From assembly GCA_029068655.1 (NCBI GenBank), contig JAIECF010000026.1:1-46020 (forward strand): a stretch of DNA of 46,020 bases, given 5' to 3'. Position 1 is the first letter of the stretch. Each line of letters opens with the position of its first letter. Of this stretch, positions 10,797-17,626 are shown piece after piece. This DNA is from Muribaculaceae bacterium. GTDB taxonomy: Bacteria; Bacteroidota; Bacteroidia; Bacteroidales; Muribaculaceae. The notes under the pieces are model-generated. The model ran no database searches. It saw nothing but the letters and a program-made list of their open reading frames with translations, and was not told where the DNA came from. Both the position numbers and the translations under genes were made by a program.

Positions 10797-11285
10797 ATGA
10801 AAGAGACTAAGAACAACAAGGCGGCAAAGACCGCAGGAAAGGTGACGATCAAGGTAGCGTACGCAGTCGATGCGTTCAGACTCCTCAGCCAGCAGAACGA
10901 ACAGGGCAAGCAAGGCTTCAAGCTCTCAGGTCTTGAGACCGAAGACATCTTCAAGGTTCTCTTTGCCATCAAGGCGCTCAAACCTATAGCAGTGGAGCTT
11001 GTAGAGTTCGAGAAGGACGTGCGCAAGCAGTTTGAGCCGGAAGACTGGAATGAGCGCAAAAGCAAGTTTGACGAAATGTCGAATGAGGAACAGGCGGCCA
11101 TGAACAGGGAGTTCCTGAAAATCGAGGGCAAGGTGCGTGAATGTCTCACCAAGGAGCGTGAGAAAGAGAAGGAGATAGAGGGTTACGAGCGCCTCGATAA
11201 GGAAACCTTCGCCAAGCTCATCAAGAGCAATGAACATATCGAGGACTCGGCCGTCAACATGCTTCTCATGGAAGTGCTTATGTAA
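10797..11285 (+). CDS. Hypothetical, Lys/Glu-rich helical protein
   Basis: 162 residues with a basic, Lys-rich N-terminus (KNNKAAKTAGK) followed by long charged helices; the segment from about residue 75 to 145 is strongly alpha-helical. No catalytic motif or membrane segment is visible. It lies between the fibre-associated gene and the lysis cassette and is separated from the next gene by only 19 bases, so it is probably co-transcribed with the late genes. Function unknown; a chaperone or assembly role would be a guess. Confidence 0.7.
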   Translation: MKETKNNKAAKTAGKVTIKVAYAVDAFRLLSQQNEQGKQGFKLSGLETEDIFKVLFAIKALKPIAVELVEFEKDVRKQFEPEDWNERKSKFDEMSNEEQAAMNREFLKIEGKVRECLTKEREKEKEIEGYERLDKETFAKLIKSNEHIEDSAVNMLLMEVLM

Positions 11286-11304
11286 TCATATAATATTAAG
11301 GATT

Positions 11305-11565
11305 ATGAAACTTGTAAAGACAAACGAAAGATGGGACCGTCCGTTTGAGAACGGGCAGGAGGGTACAAGCAAGCTTGAGAGCGTGCAGTTCAACGTGACC
11401 GACAGCGAGGGCAACTCCGTAGGTTCGGCCAACGTAGGTCAGTATAACGGCAACGCCAACGTCACCATCCCCGAGGTGGGGCACGCTGACATCAACATCA
11501 ACGGCTATTCCTCGATCGAGAAGGGCGAGGAACTGCTTAAGGCCGCTATGGGCATCACGGAGTAA
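11305..11565 (+). CDS. Hypothetical small beta-rich protein
   Basis: 86 residues from the ATG at 11305. An earlier in-frame ATG at 11230 would run through the 3' end of the previous gene and encode an unlikely Cys/Arg-rich leader, so it was rejected. The chain has alternating polar/hydrophobic strands (QYNGNANVTIP, ADININGYS) and a short C-terminal helix. A strong hairpin follows its stop. Unknown function; late-operon context. Confidence 0.65.
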   Translation: MKLVKTNERWDRPFENGQEGTSKLESVQFNVTDSEGNSVGSANVGQYNGNANVTIPEVGHADININGYSSIEKGEELLKAAMGITE

Positions 11566-11573
11566 TGAATAAG

Positions 11574-11603
11574 GGTCACGGAGGCGTGGGTGTCTCCGTG
11601 ACC
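11574..11603 (+). terminator. 10-bp inverted repeat, possible terminator or attenuator
   Basis: GGTCACGGAG at 11574-11583 is perfectly complementary to CTCCGTGACC at 11594-11603, with a 10-base loop. No T-run follows, so it may pause transcription, protect mRNA ends or attenuate rather than fully terminate before the lysis genes. Confidence 0.5.
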
Positions 11604-11619
11604 GCAACACCACATTTAT

Positions 11620-12198
11620 ATGCTAAGCGAACTGAATGAAGTATGGACCACGATCCTCGGAACACTCTCTGCTTGCGGAGGCATAGGAGGCTTGCTCGCT
11701 TGGAGGCATAACAAGAAGATGCGCCGTCTTGAGGCCAAGCTTAAGGCTACGGAGGTCGATAAGGCCAAGGTGGAGAGCAAGACTGACGAGTTCCATCTAT
11801 ACAAAGAAATGCTCGAGCACGCCAACCAACGCAATCTTGAACTTGAGAAACGCATAGACGAGAGGGAGAATTATTGGCAAGGAGAGTGTGCTAAAAAGGA
11901 TGCGAGATATGATGAGCAGACGAAGTTGCTCCGCGCAAAAAACTCCGAGGTCAATGCCAAGGACGAGCAGATCCAGGCGGAGAAGGATCTTAATACAGAG
12001 TATGAGCGTACGATCGCCGAACTTATGGAGGAGAATACCTATCTGCATTCATGGGTTTGCCGTAAAGGGGACTGCGATAACGGGGAGCCTCCGCGTGGCC
12101 GGCTGAAGGGATCCACTTTCGACGTGACTCGTCTTGTGCGCACGGGACAGAGGTTGAAGTTGCTTGAACGTAAACATCGGGACAATGGCACAGATTGA
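11620..12198 (+). CDS. Membrane-anchored coiled-coil protein of the lysis cassette (holin-like?)
   Basis: 192 residues: a short N-terminal segment, one hydrophobic helix with small residues (about residues 11-28, ILGTLSACGGIGGLLAW), a basic stop-transfer patch, then a long charged coiled coil to about residue 140. A motif WVCRKGDC..G.PPRGR is found near 145-165. It directly precedes and overlaps the endolysin by 14 bases, the place where a holin usually sits. A holin with so long a cytoplasmic coiled coil would be unusual, so the role is uncertain. Confidence 0.6.
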   Translation: MLSELNEVWTTILGTLSACGGIGGLLAWRHNKKMRRLEAKLKATEVDKAKVESKTDEFHLYKEMLEHANQRNLELEKRIDERENYWQGECAKKDARYDEQTKLLRAKNSEVNAKDEQIQAEKDLNTEYERTIAELMEENTYLHSWVCRKGDCDNGEPPRGRLKGSTFDVTRLVRTGQRLKLLERKHRDNGTD

Positions 12199-12763
12199 GA
12201 AACTGATTCCGCATATCCTTTTGTGGGAATGCAGTGTGACCGTGCAGAAAGGGGAGACCCTGCAACACGCATACGAGAGAGCGAGGGCTAAGGGGGTTGT
12301 GACCCTTAAGAACGATTCCGGGGGCGCCACGATGTGCGGTGTGACAATAAGGACGTTCCAGGAGTGGAGAGTAAAGCGCGGAGAGCGGAGACCTACGGTC
12401 AATGACTTGAAGGCACTCAGTTATTCGGAATGGCTCGCTATCCTCAAATCGGTGTTCTGGGATCCGTGCAAGGGAGACCAAATAGTCAATCAGTCAATAG
12501 CGAATATGCTTATTGATTGGAGGTGGGTCAACGGCACTCAGGCTATCAGGGATGCGCAGACAATCCTTTCTCTTGTGGCTGACGGGATTGTGGGACCTAA
12601 GACATTGGGGGCGCTGAATGCACCTCCGGCCGTAAGTGTATTCAACCGGCTGAAAGTTGCGAGGGAGAAGGCGTACCGCAAGATTGTGGAGCGGAGTCCG
12701 GCCAAGAAGGGGTTTCTTGTCGGATGGCTGAATCGGACTGACTCTATTGAGTTTGAGAAATAA
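12185..12763 (+). CDS. Endolysin, GH108-type N-acetylmuramidase
   Basis: 192 residues from the ATG at 12185. The upstream ATG at 12164 gives only seven extra, unlikely residues. The N-terminal half has the family pattern: a Glu in LLWE (Glu15, likely catalytic acid) and NDSGGATMCGVT at 43-54, matching the [ND]-x-GG-A/T-x-x-G-[IV]-T block of glycoside hydrolase 108. The segment near residues 118-142 (AIRDAQ...DGIVGPKTLGALN) resembles the peptidoglycan-binding region commonly paired with it. It would cut the glycan backbone of peptidoglycan at lysis. No signal peptide, so export would need a holin. An insertion of about 20 residues separates the Glu from the GG motif compared with typical members. 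Confidence 0.85.
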   Translation: MAQIEKLIPHILLWECSVTVQKGETLQHAYERARAKGVVTLKNDSGGATMCGVTIRTFQEWRVKRGERRPTVNDLKALSYSEWLAILKSVFWDPCKGDQIVNQSIANMLIDWRWVNGTQAIRDAQTILSLVADGIVGPKTLGALNAPPAVSVFNRLKVAREKAYRKIVERSPAKKGFLVGWLNRTDSIEFEK

Positions 12764-12791
12764 GAATGCCGAACTTCACAGCCCGGCATTC
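12764..12791 (+). terminator. 8-bp hairpin between endolysin and spanin genes
   Basis: GAATGCCG (12764-12771) pairs with CGGCATTC (12784-12791) across a 12-base loop immediately after the endolysin stop. There is no T-run, so it is a weak terminator or mRNA-stability element. Its position argues that the spanin starts downstream, at 12862, and not at 12766. Confidence 0.45.
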
Positions 12792-12861
12792 CCTCATAGA
12801 AATAACTAACCCGGTCCATGAAAACCGAATCAGCGCTACAAAATTACTAAAATTTTTGCTT

Positions 12862-13422
12862 ATGACAAACTTTGACAAGAAAATAATGGGGGAGTGGGGC
12901 AGGGCGTTTTTATCGGCTGTCATAGCATTCATCCTGCTTCTGCTTGCTTGCGTGATGTGCGGATGCAAGACGCAGTATGTTCCGGTGGAGACGGTTAGGA
13001 CGGAGTATCGGGAAGCCGACACCACAGCCATCTATAACCGATTGCTTGCGATTTTTGAGTCGCGAAAGGAGAAGGAATCGCAATCGGATTCTTTGATTGA
13101 CCGGATGAAGGAGACTGTGGTGATCAATGAGCAGGGCGATACCACGCGCCATGATAAGGAGCGCATCGTCTATCGTGCTACGGCAAGGGAAAAAGAGTTG
13201 GAGCAGATGCTTGAACAAGCAGATAGACTTCTTCGTGATATGCACACACAACTCTTATCAGTAAAATCTGATTCCATTCAGGTGCCTTATCCGGTGGAGA
13301 GGGAGCTGACAAGATGGGAGAAGACTAAGATGGACTTCGGGGGGATTGCTTTCGGGGGATTAGGGGCTTCGGTGTTTGTCATCGCCTTGCTCGCTTGGCT
13401 GGCAAGGAAACGCCGGAAATAA
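12862..13422 (+). CDS. Probable unimolecular spanin (u-spanin)
   Basis: 186 residues from the ATG at 12862. The N-terminus is a signal sequence with a hydrophobic core (residues 17-32) and two candidate lipobox cysteines (Cys30 in LLAC, Cys35 in MCGC). A periplasmic-type region with a heptad-rich stretch (about residues 55-130) follows, then a C-terminal transmembrane helix (about 160-180, IAFGGLGASVFVIALLAWLA) ending in RKRRK. An outer-membrane lipoprotein anchor plus an inner-membrane C-terminal helix is the topology of u-spanins such as phage T1 gp11, which fuse inner and outer membranes in the last step of lysis. The location after the endolysin agrees. Confidence 0.7.
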   Translation: MTNFDKKIMGEWGRAFLSAVIAFILLLLACVMCGCKTQYVPVETVRTEYREADTTAIYNRLLAIFESRKEKESQSDSLIDRMKETVVINEQGDTTRHDKERIVYRATAREKELEQMLEQADRLLRDMHTQLLSVKSDSIQVPYPVERELTRWEKTKMDFGGIAFGGLGASVFVIALLAWLARKRRK

Positions 13423-13424
13423 AA

Positions 13425-13458
13425 AATCCCCGACACCCACAAAGGAGCGCCGGGGATT
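13425..13458. terminator. Bidirectional terminator between late (+) and early (-) operons
   Basis: AATCCCCG (13425-13432) pairs with CGGGGATT (13451-13458). On the minus strand the stem is followed by TTTTT, a good intrinsic terminator for the long early operon; on the plus strand it is followed by GTATTATT. It sits between convergent stops at 13422 and 13466. Confidence 0.8.
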
Positions 13459-13465
13459 GTATTAT

Positions 13466-13678
13466 TCATTCTTCCGCCTTTACGAAGTAAACGTGTTTCT
13501 TATCCTCCCGTGTTTTGGCATCGCACTTCTTCCGGGGACATGGATGATGATAGTCCGCATGAAGGCTGAAGCAACATTCATCGCATGAGTTGTTGAATGA
13601 GAACTCCTTTGCCATCACCCTCATTCCCTCAATTACTCCGATTCCACCGATCGGTATTTCATTGTTCTTTTTCATCAC
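13466..13678 (-). CDS. Small Cys-rich protein, possible zinc-binding
   Basis: 70 residues, last gene of the early block. Cysteines cluster as C-x2-CC ... C-x4-C (CDECC, then CPRKKC) with two adjacent His, suggesting a metal-binding knuckle. The start overlaps the stop of the preceding frame at 13675-13678. It resembles, in style but not in clear alignment, the other Cys-rich miniproteins of this block (15486, 15802, 17313, 17474). Function unknown. Confidence 0.6.
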   Translation of the reverse strand: MMKKNNEIPIGGIGVIEGMRVMAKEFSFNNSCDECCFSLHADYHHPCPRKKCDAKTREDKKHVYFVKAEE

Positions 13679-13984
13679 TCATACATCATCTTAAAGTCCT
13701 TCCTTTCAAATTCTTTGAAAATTAATGCAGTCGCATGTTCAGTCCTACATCCGCACGACTTCTCCCAACCCTTACAGAAGAGGATCGCGTCGCAGTCAAG
13801 CATGGCGCGGAGGTCATAACATATGTAGTCCTCATAGGTCGGTTCCTTACCTGCATACACATCGAATGGCGACACAACCTCGTTGCCTTCGCGTGAGAGT
13901 TTGGCTTTTATGAGGTCAGCTTTCTCTCTTGCTTTGATCGGATCTGCCGATATTGGCAGATCCGATGTAAATCTTTTGCTTCAT
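13675..13984 (-). pseudogene. DUF4406 (deoxyribosyltransferase-like) gene, apparently frameshifted
   Basis: An ATG at 13984, ATGA-coupled to the upstream gene, begins MKQKIYI, the typical start of DUF4406 proteins, but this frame stops after 22 codons. The family sequence resumes one base over: LPISADPIKAREKAD, then NEVVSPFDVY, then LDCDAILFCKGWEKSCG at 13675 onward. The two halves join only if one base is removed near 13955-13966, exactly where a perfect 12-bp palindrome lies. The intact family has a nucleoside 2-deoxyribosyltransferase-like fold. The downstream part could still be translated from GTG at 13875 (66 residues), but would lack the first strand and substrate loop. Confidence 0.7.
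13937..13966. repeat. Perfect 12-bp inverted repeat inside the broken DUF4406 gene
   Basis: ATCGGATCTGCC (13937-13948) and GGCAGATCCGAT (13955-13966) are exact reverse complements separated by six bases. It coincides with the point where the reading frame of the gene changes. Confidence 0.9.
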
Positions 13985-14379
13985 TTTGATATTTCGTTAA
14001 GTTTATATCCGTTTTGGGTGAGCCATTCAATCATCCGTACAACGGCTTCAATTAGATTCTCAGCCACAACCCTATGCAGATTATTCAGCACGGATAGGTC
14101 GTTGTATTCAATCTCCCATCCGTATTCATTGGGACCCATCACAAGCCGATAATATAGACCTTGCCACATCAAATCTTTCGGCAATAAAGCCATAAGCCTA
14201 CCCAACGACCACCCATACCCCACGATGTAAGGATTGGAGCCCTCAATTATCTCGGTGCGCAGTGTCAGTCGCGGATTGGGTTTATCATCCATCCACACGA
14301 AGTCCGCACTCTTCGGGTCAACTCCGCAGGTTAATATCCTCTTTCCCTGCTCGGGTGTGGTTGCAATGTTTTGTTTCAT
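13981..14379 (-). CDS. Hypothetical early protein, paralogous to the 16548 gene
   Basis: 132 residues. The start, IATTPEQGKRLxxxGVDPxSAD, then a Trp/Ser-Leu-x2-L-x-x-LLP block in the middle and a C-terminal [IW]-x2-L-x3-G-x-x-LN ending recur in the protein at 16548-16925 (IEESARLIELGVDAKQAS ... SLADLISILP ... EKGINLN). The two are therefore divergent copies of one family, which I recognise as common in Bacteroidales phages but without known function. Start and stop are coupled to neighbours by ATGA and base-sharing overlaps. Confidence 0.75.
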   Translation of the reverse strand: MKQNIATTPEQGKRILTCGVDPKSADFVWMDDKPNPRLTLRTEIIEGSNPYIVGYGWSLGRLMALLPKDLMWQGLYYRLVMGPNEYGWEIEYNDLSVLNNLHRVVAENLIEAVVRMIEWLTQNGYKLNEISK

Positions 14380-14738
14380 CAGTCCATCGGTGTTATTGTG
14401 ATTCTATACCTCTTTGGTTCTCTTGATGAGAGGTCAGGGAACAACGATTGTGCGAATAGATATGTACTTCCTATGCTTTCCCATATTTCTATATCATCGG
14501 GATAGTCTTTTCTCAAATAAGGTCTATTGAAGTGGAATATAACATCATCATCGGGGGAGTCCTTTGTAACCCATCCTTCAATAACTTTATCGGAAGTGTC
14601 GGGGTTAAGTTCAAGCTCATTCTCCTGATAGAAGTTTCCATCCTTGTCGGCATATCCTACATAGACCACACCACCGATGTTATCCCAATCCTTTACCACG
14701 TCAATTATGTCTTCCGTGGCTAATACCTTTGCCTTCAT
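14379..14738 (-). CDS. Hypothetical early protein
   Basis: 119 residues, acidic, mixed alpha/beta, with no signal peptide, membrane helix or recognised motif. It shares one base with the stop of the 13981 gene's start codon and overlaps the upstream stop by four bases, so it belongs to the same transcript. No function can be assigned. Confidence 0.65.
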   Translation of the reverse strand: MKAKVLATEDIIDVVKDWDNIGGVVYVGYADKDGNFYQENELELNPDTSDKVIEGWVTKDSPDDDVIFHFNRPYLRKDYPDDIEIWESIGSTYLFAQSLFPDLSSREPKRYRITITPMD

Positions 14739-15073
14739 CCCTTCACCTCCTTTCCGATTAAATCCTCCTTGCTGAAATACGAATCCAACACTTCCTTGTT
14801 GCCTAAGACGCGACCATAATCAAAATACTCATCCCGCTCTGTCTTTTCAATAAGCTTCCAATCTGCCAACGCCTTCTTTATGTCGGCATAGTCACTTCTG
14901 ATTACGTCTTTCTCCACGATGCAGAACTTCTCCAAAAGGAAGTTGCCGAATGAATTGCAAATCTCCCATACATCGTGATATTCGTCGATATTTCCCGAAT
15001 CCGACATATCGTCATCCTTGAACAACTCATCTGCGAATTGGGTTGCGAGTTTCCTTATCTCTTCGTCTGTCAT
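14735..15073 (-). CDS. Hypothetical acidic early protein
   Basis: 112 residues from the ATG at 15073 (MTDEEIRKLATQFADEL). An upstream in-frame ATG at 15118 overlaps the neighbouring gene by 44 bases and adds an unlikely leader, so the internal start is preferred; it lies two bases after the neighbour's stop. Strongly acidic, largely helical. Unknown function. Confidence 0.65.
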   Translation of the reverse strand: MTDEEIRKLATQFADELFKDDDMSDSGNIDEYHDVWEICNSFGNFLLEKFCIVEKDVIRSDYADIKKALADWKLIEKTERDEYFDYGRVLGNKEVLDSYFSKEDLIGKEVKG

Positions 15074-15074
15074 A

Positions 15075-15263
15075 TCATTCTCCTTTCTTGAAAAAGTTCT
15101 CTCCGAAAAGCCACTCAAAATAACTTATGGCATCCTCTGCAAATACCAGTTTCTCTTCAAATTCGCAAACTGGAAACGCATCCTCTCTTATCTCTTTGAC
15201 GCATTTCCTTACTTCCTCTCTCTGCTCATTCGTGAGAGTATTTGGGTCAATTATCGGGGTCAT
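15075..15263 (-). CDS. Small helical protein, paralogous to the 21727 gene
   Basis: 62 residues. It shares a pattern with the protein at 21727-21924: a Pro-x-x-Leu-Thr-x-Glu-Gln-Arg start, a Cys about ten residues on, and the ending F-x-WLFGE-[DN]-FF. Two copies of one small family thus occur in this early block. Function unknown. Confidence 0.65.
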   Translation of the reverse strand: MTPIIDPNTLTNEQREEVRKCVKEIREDAFPVCEFEEKLVFAEDAISYFEWLFGENFFKKGE

Positions 15264-15267
15264 ATTA

Positions 15268-15489
15268 TTAATCTTTCAATGCTCGTTCTATATCTTGTAT
15301 GATGCTTCCCACATCTTCCCAATCCTGCGACTTTACGGCATTCATCAAGTCGTTTTTGATGTCTTCAAGAAGCTCCTTGTATTCGCATTCTTGGGTGTTC
15401 GCGCCCATCGCATAGGCTTCATAAAGCGTGGTCTGCAAAGGTTGTGTGATTTCACGCTTTGCTCTATCTTCTAATTCTCTGTATGTCAT
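15268..15489 (-). CDS. Hypothetical small helical protein
   Basis: 73 residues, almost entirely amphipathic helix (LEDRAKREITQP, ELLEDIKNDLMNAV, IIQDIERAL). Its ATG at 15489 overlaps the stop of the upstream 58-residue gene as ATGA. No motif is recognised. Confidence 0.6.
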   Translation of the reverse strand: MTYRELEDRAKREITQPLQTTLYEAYAMGANTQECEYKELLEDIKNDLMNAVKSQDWEDVGSIIQDIERALKD

Positions 15490-15662
15490 TTGCCGTTGAT
15501 TTTATCGGTCAGGGGTTGAGAGAAGCGGAAGAAACAATCGTGCGAATCACAATACTTGCGCCAATACTCACATTCTTTTGCCTCGTGATAAAATGCGCAG
15601 TTTGGATTGCATTCTCCTTGCTCAATTTCATATACCGCTCCACCCTTGATTATTCCGTTCAT
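15486..15662 (-). CDS. Cys-rich miniprotein
   Basis: 58 residues. Six cysteines form the pattern C-x3-C-x8-C-x6-C-x4-C with His and Tyr neighbours (CNPNCAFYH, CEYWRKYC, HDC), typical of a small metal-binding or disulfide module. Reality is supported by ATGA overlaps at both ends (15486-15489 and 15659-15662) rather than by similarity. One of several Cys-rich miniproteins in this operon. Confidence 0.6.
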   Translation of the reverse strand: MNGIIKGGAVYEIEQGECNPNCAFYHEAKECEYWRKYCDSHDCFFRFSQPLTDKINGK

Positions 15663-15805
15663 TTCTTTCTTAATGTTTTCTGATTTCTGAAAGCCTTGCT
15701 CTTCTGGTATGTCTTAGGCATAGGCTTCGGTGCTTGAATAGAGTGTGCCTTTGCGACGCACCGCTCTATAGCTCGCATACCGGCAATAAGATCATTTATA
15801 TTCAT
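15659..15805 (-). CDS. Tiny basic hypothetical protein
   Basis: 48 residues, with Lys, Arg and Gln dominating the second half (KTYQKSKAFRNQKTLRKK). ATGA stop-start overlaps on both sides support translation. No recognisable domain; a nucleic-acid-binding tail is possible from the charge alone. Confidence 0.55.
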   Translation of the reverse strand: MNINDLIAGMRAIERCVAKAHSIQAPKPMPKTYQKSKAFRNQKTLRKK

Positions 15806-15966
15806 TCATCTTTCTTTGTTTCGGTTTCAAGATCATCACAGCCAACTTCGGGATTAGCTGCCAAACGGCAATTCTCGCCGTCGTGCTTTGTGCATATATT
15901 TGTCTTGATGCCACAGCACTTCATTTCCATATAGTGCTTGCATTTCTTAAATGTGTTTGCTTTCAT
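15802..15966 (-). CDS. CKHY-type Cys-rich miniprotein
   Basis: 54 residues beginning with a Lys-rich stretch then CKHYMEMKCC, followed by further Cys (NICTKHD, NCRL, VGCDD). The CKHY signature also occurs in the miniproteins at 17313 and 17474. The Cys/His density suggests metal binding. Coupled by ATGA to both neighbours. Function unknown. Confidence 0.6.
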   Translation of the reverse strand: MKANTFKKCKHYMEMKCCGIKTNICTKHDGENCRLAANPEVGCDDLETETKKDE

Positions 15967-16163
15967 TTTCTCTTCTTCTTATGGTGAAACTTGTCGAATT
16001 TAGCGTAGGGAGAGACGGGGCGTTTGGGCTCTGGAGTATGTGGGATAATGCAGGATGTACCCCTTGCAGGAGAATCAACCCACTCACGGAATACACCCTC
16101 TTGTTGATTTGTCATGGCTACAATCCCATATTCCTCAGCTAATATCTTTTCGAGGTCGGTCAT
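15963..16163 (-). CDS. Hypothetical small protein with basic tail
   Basis: 66 residues: a helical N-terminus (TDLEKILAEEYG), a Pro-rich middle (HTPEPKRPVSPY) and a very basic C-terminus (HHKKKRK). The ATG shares bases with the upstream lipoprotein's stop and the stop overlaps the next ATG. No motif is recognised. Confidence 0.55.
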   Translation of the reverse strand: MTDLEKILAEEYGIVAMTNQQEGVFREWVDSPARGTSCIIPHTPEPKRPVSPYAKFDKFHHKKKRK

Positions 16164-16372
16164 CTCCTACCTCCCTTTCCGATACTTACTATTTGGGGTG
16201 GTTGGGTTGAATAACTTGATACATACAATAGAGTGGTATCATTGATTTGATACACATACCATCCAGCACCACGCGCCACTTCATCATATTCAGGATATTT
16301 CCTACTGCCCCCGCATCCGCACAACATCAGTATGGCGGCGAGGGCGTATAGGTATTTTAGTTTGGGTTTCAT
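16160..16372 (-). CDS. Small predicted lipoprotein
   Basis: 70 residues with a short basic start, a hydrophobic core (about residues 7-17) and a lipobox LCGC with the lipidation cysteine at position 20, followed by GGSRKYP. It would be processed by signal peptidase II and anchored at the cell envelope. A lipoprotein in the middle of an early phage operon could act in exclusion or host-envelope modification, but nothing in the sequence identifies the target. Confidence 0.65.
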   Translation of the reverse strand: MKPKLKYLYALAAILMLCGCGGSRKYPEYDEVARGAGWYVYQINDTTLLYVSSYSTQPPQIVSIGKGGRR

Positions 16373-16551
16373 TTCCTTCCGTATGATTTAAGATGAGATG
16401 CTAATGTCTTAGCATCATTTACTACTTGCTCGGCATAGGCTGTGAGGTGATTTGTGCCTTGACTGATGTTCCAAAAAGACCTATCCCAAGATTCTATATC
16501 ACTAATTGTGTCTTTAAGCCTATCAAGGGCTTTCTTTGTCCGTTCATTCAT
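16369..16551 (-). CDS. Hypothetical small helical protein
   Basis: 60 residues, predicted mostly helical with a Trp-rich centre (SWDRSFWNISQG). Four-base overlaps with both neighbours. Unknown function. Confidence 0.55.
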   Translation of the reverse strand: MNERTKKALDRLKDTISDIESWDRSFWNISQGTNHLTAYAEQVVNDAKTLASHLKSYGRK

Positions 16552-16925
16552 TGCTTCTCCTGATTTAAGTTAATCCCCTTTTCGGTTAAGCACCAAATAG
16601 CCAACTGATTGAGCGAGTCTATGAGTTCGGGATCTGTAGGAATTGCTCCAAGAAACAACAACCCATCATTTCTATCATAGAGAATATATGCAACATCATA
16701 TCCCTCGTCTGATGCTTCTATACTCATGTGATAGCCGTCAATCTCTTTCGGCAAAATTGAGATCAAATCCGCGAGGCTAAACAGAGGTGATACACTGTCA
16801 GGGTCTGGATAAGATCCATTGCTATAATGCTCCCATCTTCCTACATGATGCTCACTCGCCTGCTTCGCATCAACGCCAAGTTCAATGAGGCGGGCAGACT
16901 CTTCAATAGAAAGTTGTGTCTTCAT
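16548..16925 (-). CDS. Hypothetical early protein, paralogous to the 13981 gene
   Basis: 125 residues. The N-terminal IEESARLIELGVDAKQAS, the central SLADLISILPK and the C-terminal LTEKGINLN align in order with the 132-residue protein at 13981-14379. The family has no known activity; the duplication within one operon suggests either diversification or recombination between related phages. Confidence 0.7.
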   Translation of the reverse strand: MKTQLSIEESARLIELGVDAKQASEHHVGRWEHYSNGSYPDPDSVSPLFSLADLISILPKEIDGYHMSIEASDEGYDVAYILYDRNDGLLFLGAIPTDPELIDSLNQLAIWCLTEKGINLNQEKQ

Positions 16926-17170
16926 TTCAGTTTATCTATTGCTTTCGCAACAATGTCGTGAATTGGGCTATTTATAGACTTAAATAGCTGCGTGGTCATT
17001 TCATTGCTAATATCTTTAGACCAATAATTACTACATATCTCATTGCGAATGTCCGCAACTAAATCTCGGACAACCTGCACGTTATTGCGGTATCTCTTAT
17101 TGAGTCTTTCTTTCCGCATCTGCTTGAACTCTGCAAGCGATGTGGGGATTCGGAATGTTATTGTTTTCAT
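16922..17170 (-). CDS. Hypothetical basic protein
   Basis: 82 residues beginning MKTITFRIPTSLAEFKQ, a ribbon-like start followed by an Arg/Lys-rich helix (MRKERLNKRYRNNVQ) and further helices. The basic N-terminal strand plus helices recalls small ribbon-helix-helix regulators, but no clear match is visible. Its start shares one base with the stop of the 48-residue upstream gene (TAATG). Confidence 0.55.
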   Translation of the reverse strand: MKTITFRIPTSLAEFKQMRKERLNKRYRNNVQVVRDLVADIRNEICSNYWSKDISNEMTTQLFKSINSPIHDIVAKAIDKLK

Positions 17171-17316
17171 TACTTGTTGGTTTTAAATCCAAATATCTCC
17201 ATCAGCCTTTTCTGTGTATTGTAGGAGATTCCGTTGGAGTTTATAAGATCGGTTATCTCTGTGCGCATGGTTTTGGGTATGCGACTCCATGCTGACGCTC
17301 TTTCTGCGTAGGTCAT
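17170..17316 (-). CDS. Tiny hypothetical protein
   Basis: 48 residues, helical, with a TYAERASAW start and KRLMEIFGF near the end. TAATG and ATGA couplings at its two ends support it as a real gene. Not recognised. Confidence 0.5.
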   Translation of the reverse strand: MTYAERASAWSRIPKTMRTEITDLINSNGISYNTQKRLMEIFGFKTNK

Positions 17317-17477
17317 TTCTTATCGTCTTTAGGTTCAAACTTTAAACATACCCCTCCATATTTGCCTTCACAATATGGGAAATCCAGCGTATAGTTGGGT
17401 TTCAACAAGCAACAATGAATCCATCCCCCACTGAGATTCTTGTGGTAATGCTTGCAGTTCTTGTAATCGCATTTCAT
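17313..17477 (-). CDS. CKHY-type Cys-rich miniprotein
   Basis: 54 residues starting MKCDYKNCKHYH, with later HCC, YC and VC. The C-x4-CKHY start matches the miniproteins at 15802 and 17474. ATGA couplings on both sides. Probably metal-binding; no function known. Confidence 0.6.
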   Translation of the reverse strand: MKCDYKNCKHYHKNLSGGWIHCCLLKPNYTLDFPYCEGKYGGVCLKFEPKDDKK

Positions 17478-17626
17478 TCCTTATCGGTTTTATGGGTGAA
17501 GTTGAAACACGCCAAAGATTGGATTCCAAATAAACGAGATTCAAGTATACATAACTTGATGAAGCAAGTTTTCATACACGCGAATCGGTAATAATGCTTG
17601 CACTCTCGCGGGTCTTGGGCGGTCAT
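17474..17626 (-). CDS. CKHY-type Cys-rich miniprotein
   Basis: 50 residues with ECKHYYRFACMKTCF and two later cysteines (LCIL, LACFN). Third member of the CKHY group, immediately upstream of the second, suggesting tandem duplication and divergence. ATGA overlaps with the DUF551 gene and with the next miniprotein. Confidence 0.6.
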   Translation of the reverse strand: MTAQDPRECKHYYRFACMKTCFIKLCILESRLFGIQSLACFNFTHKTDKE

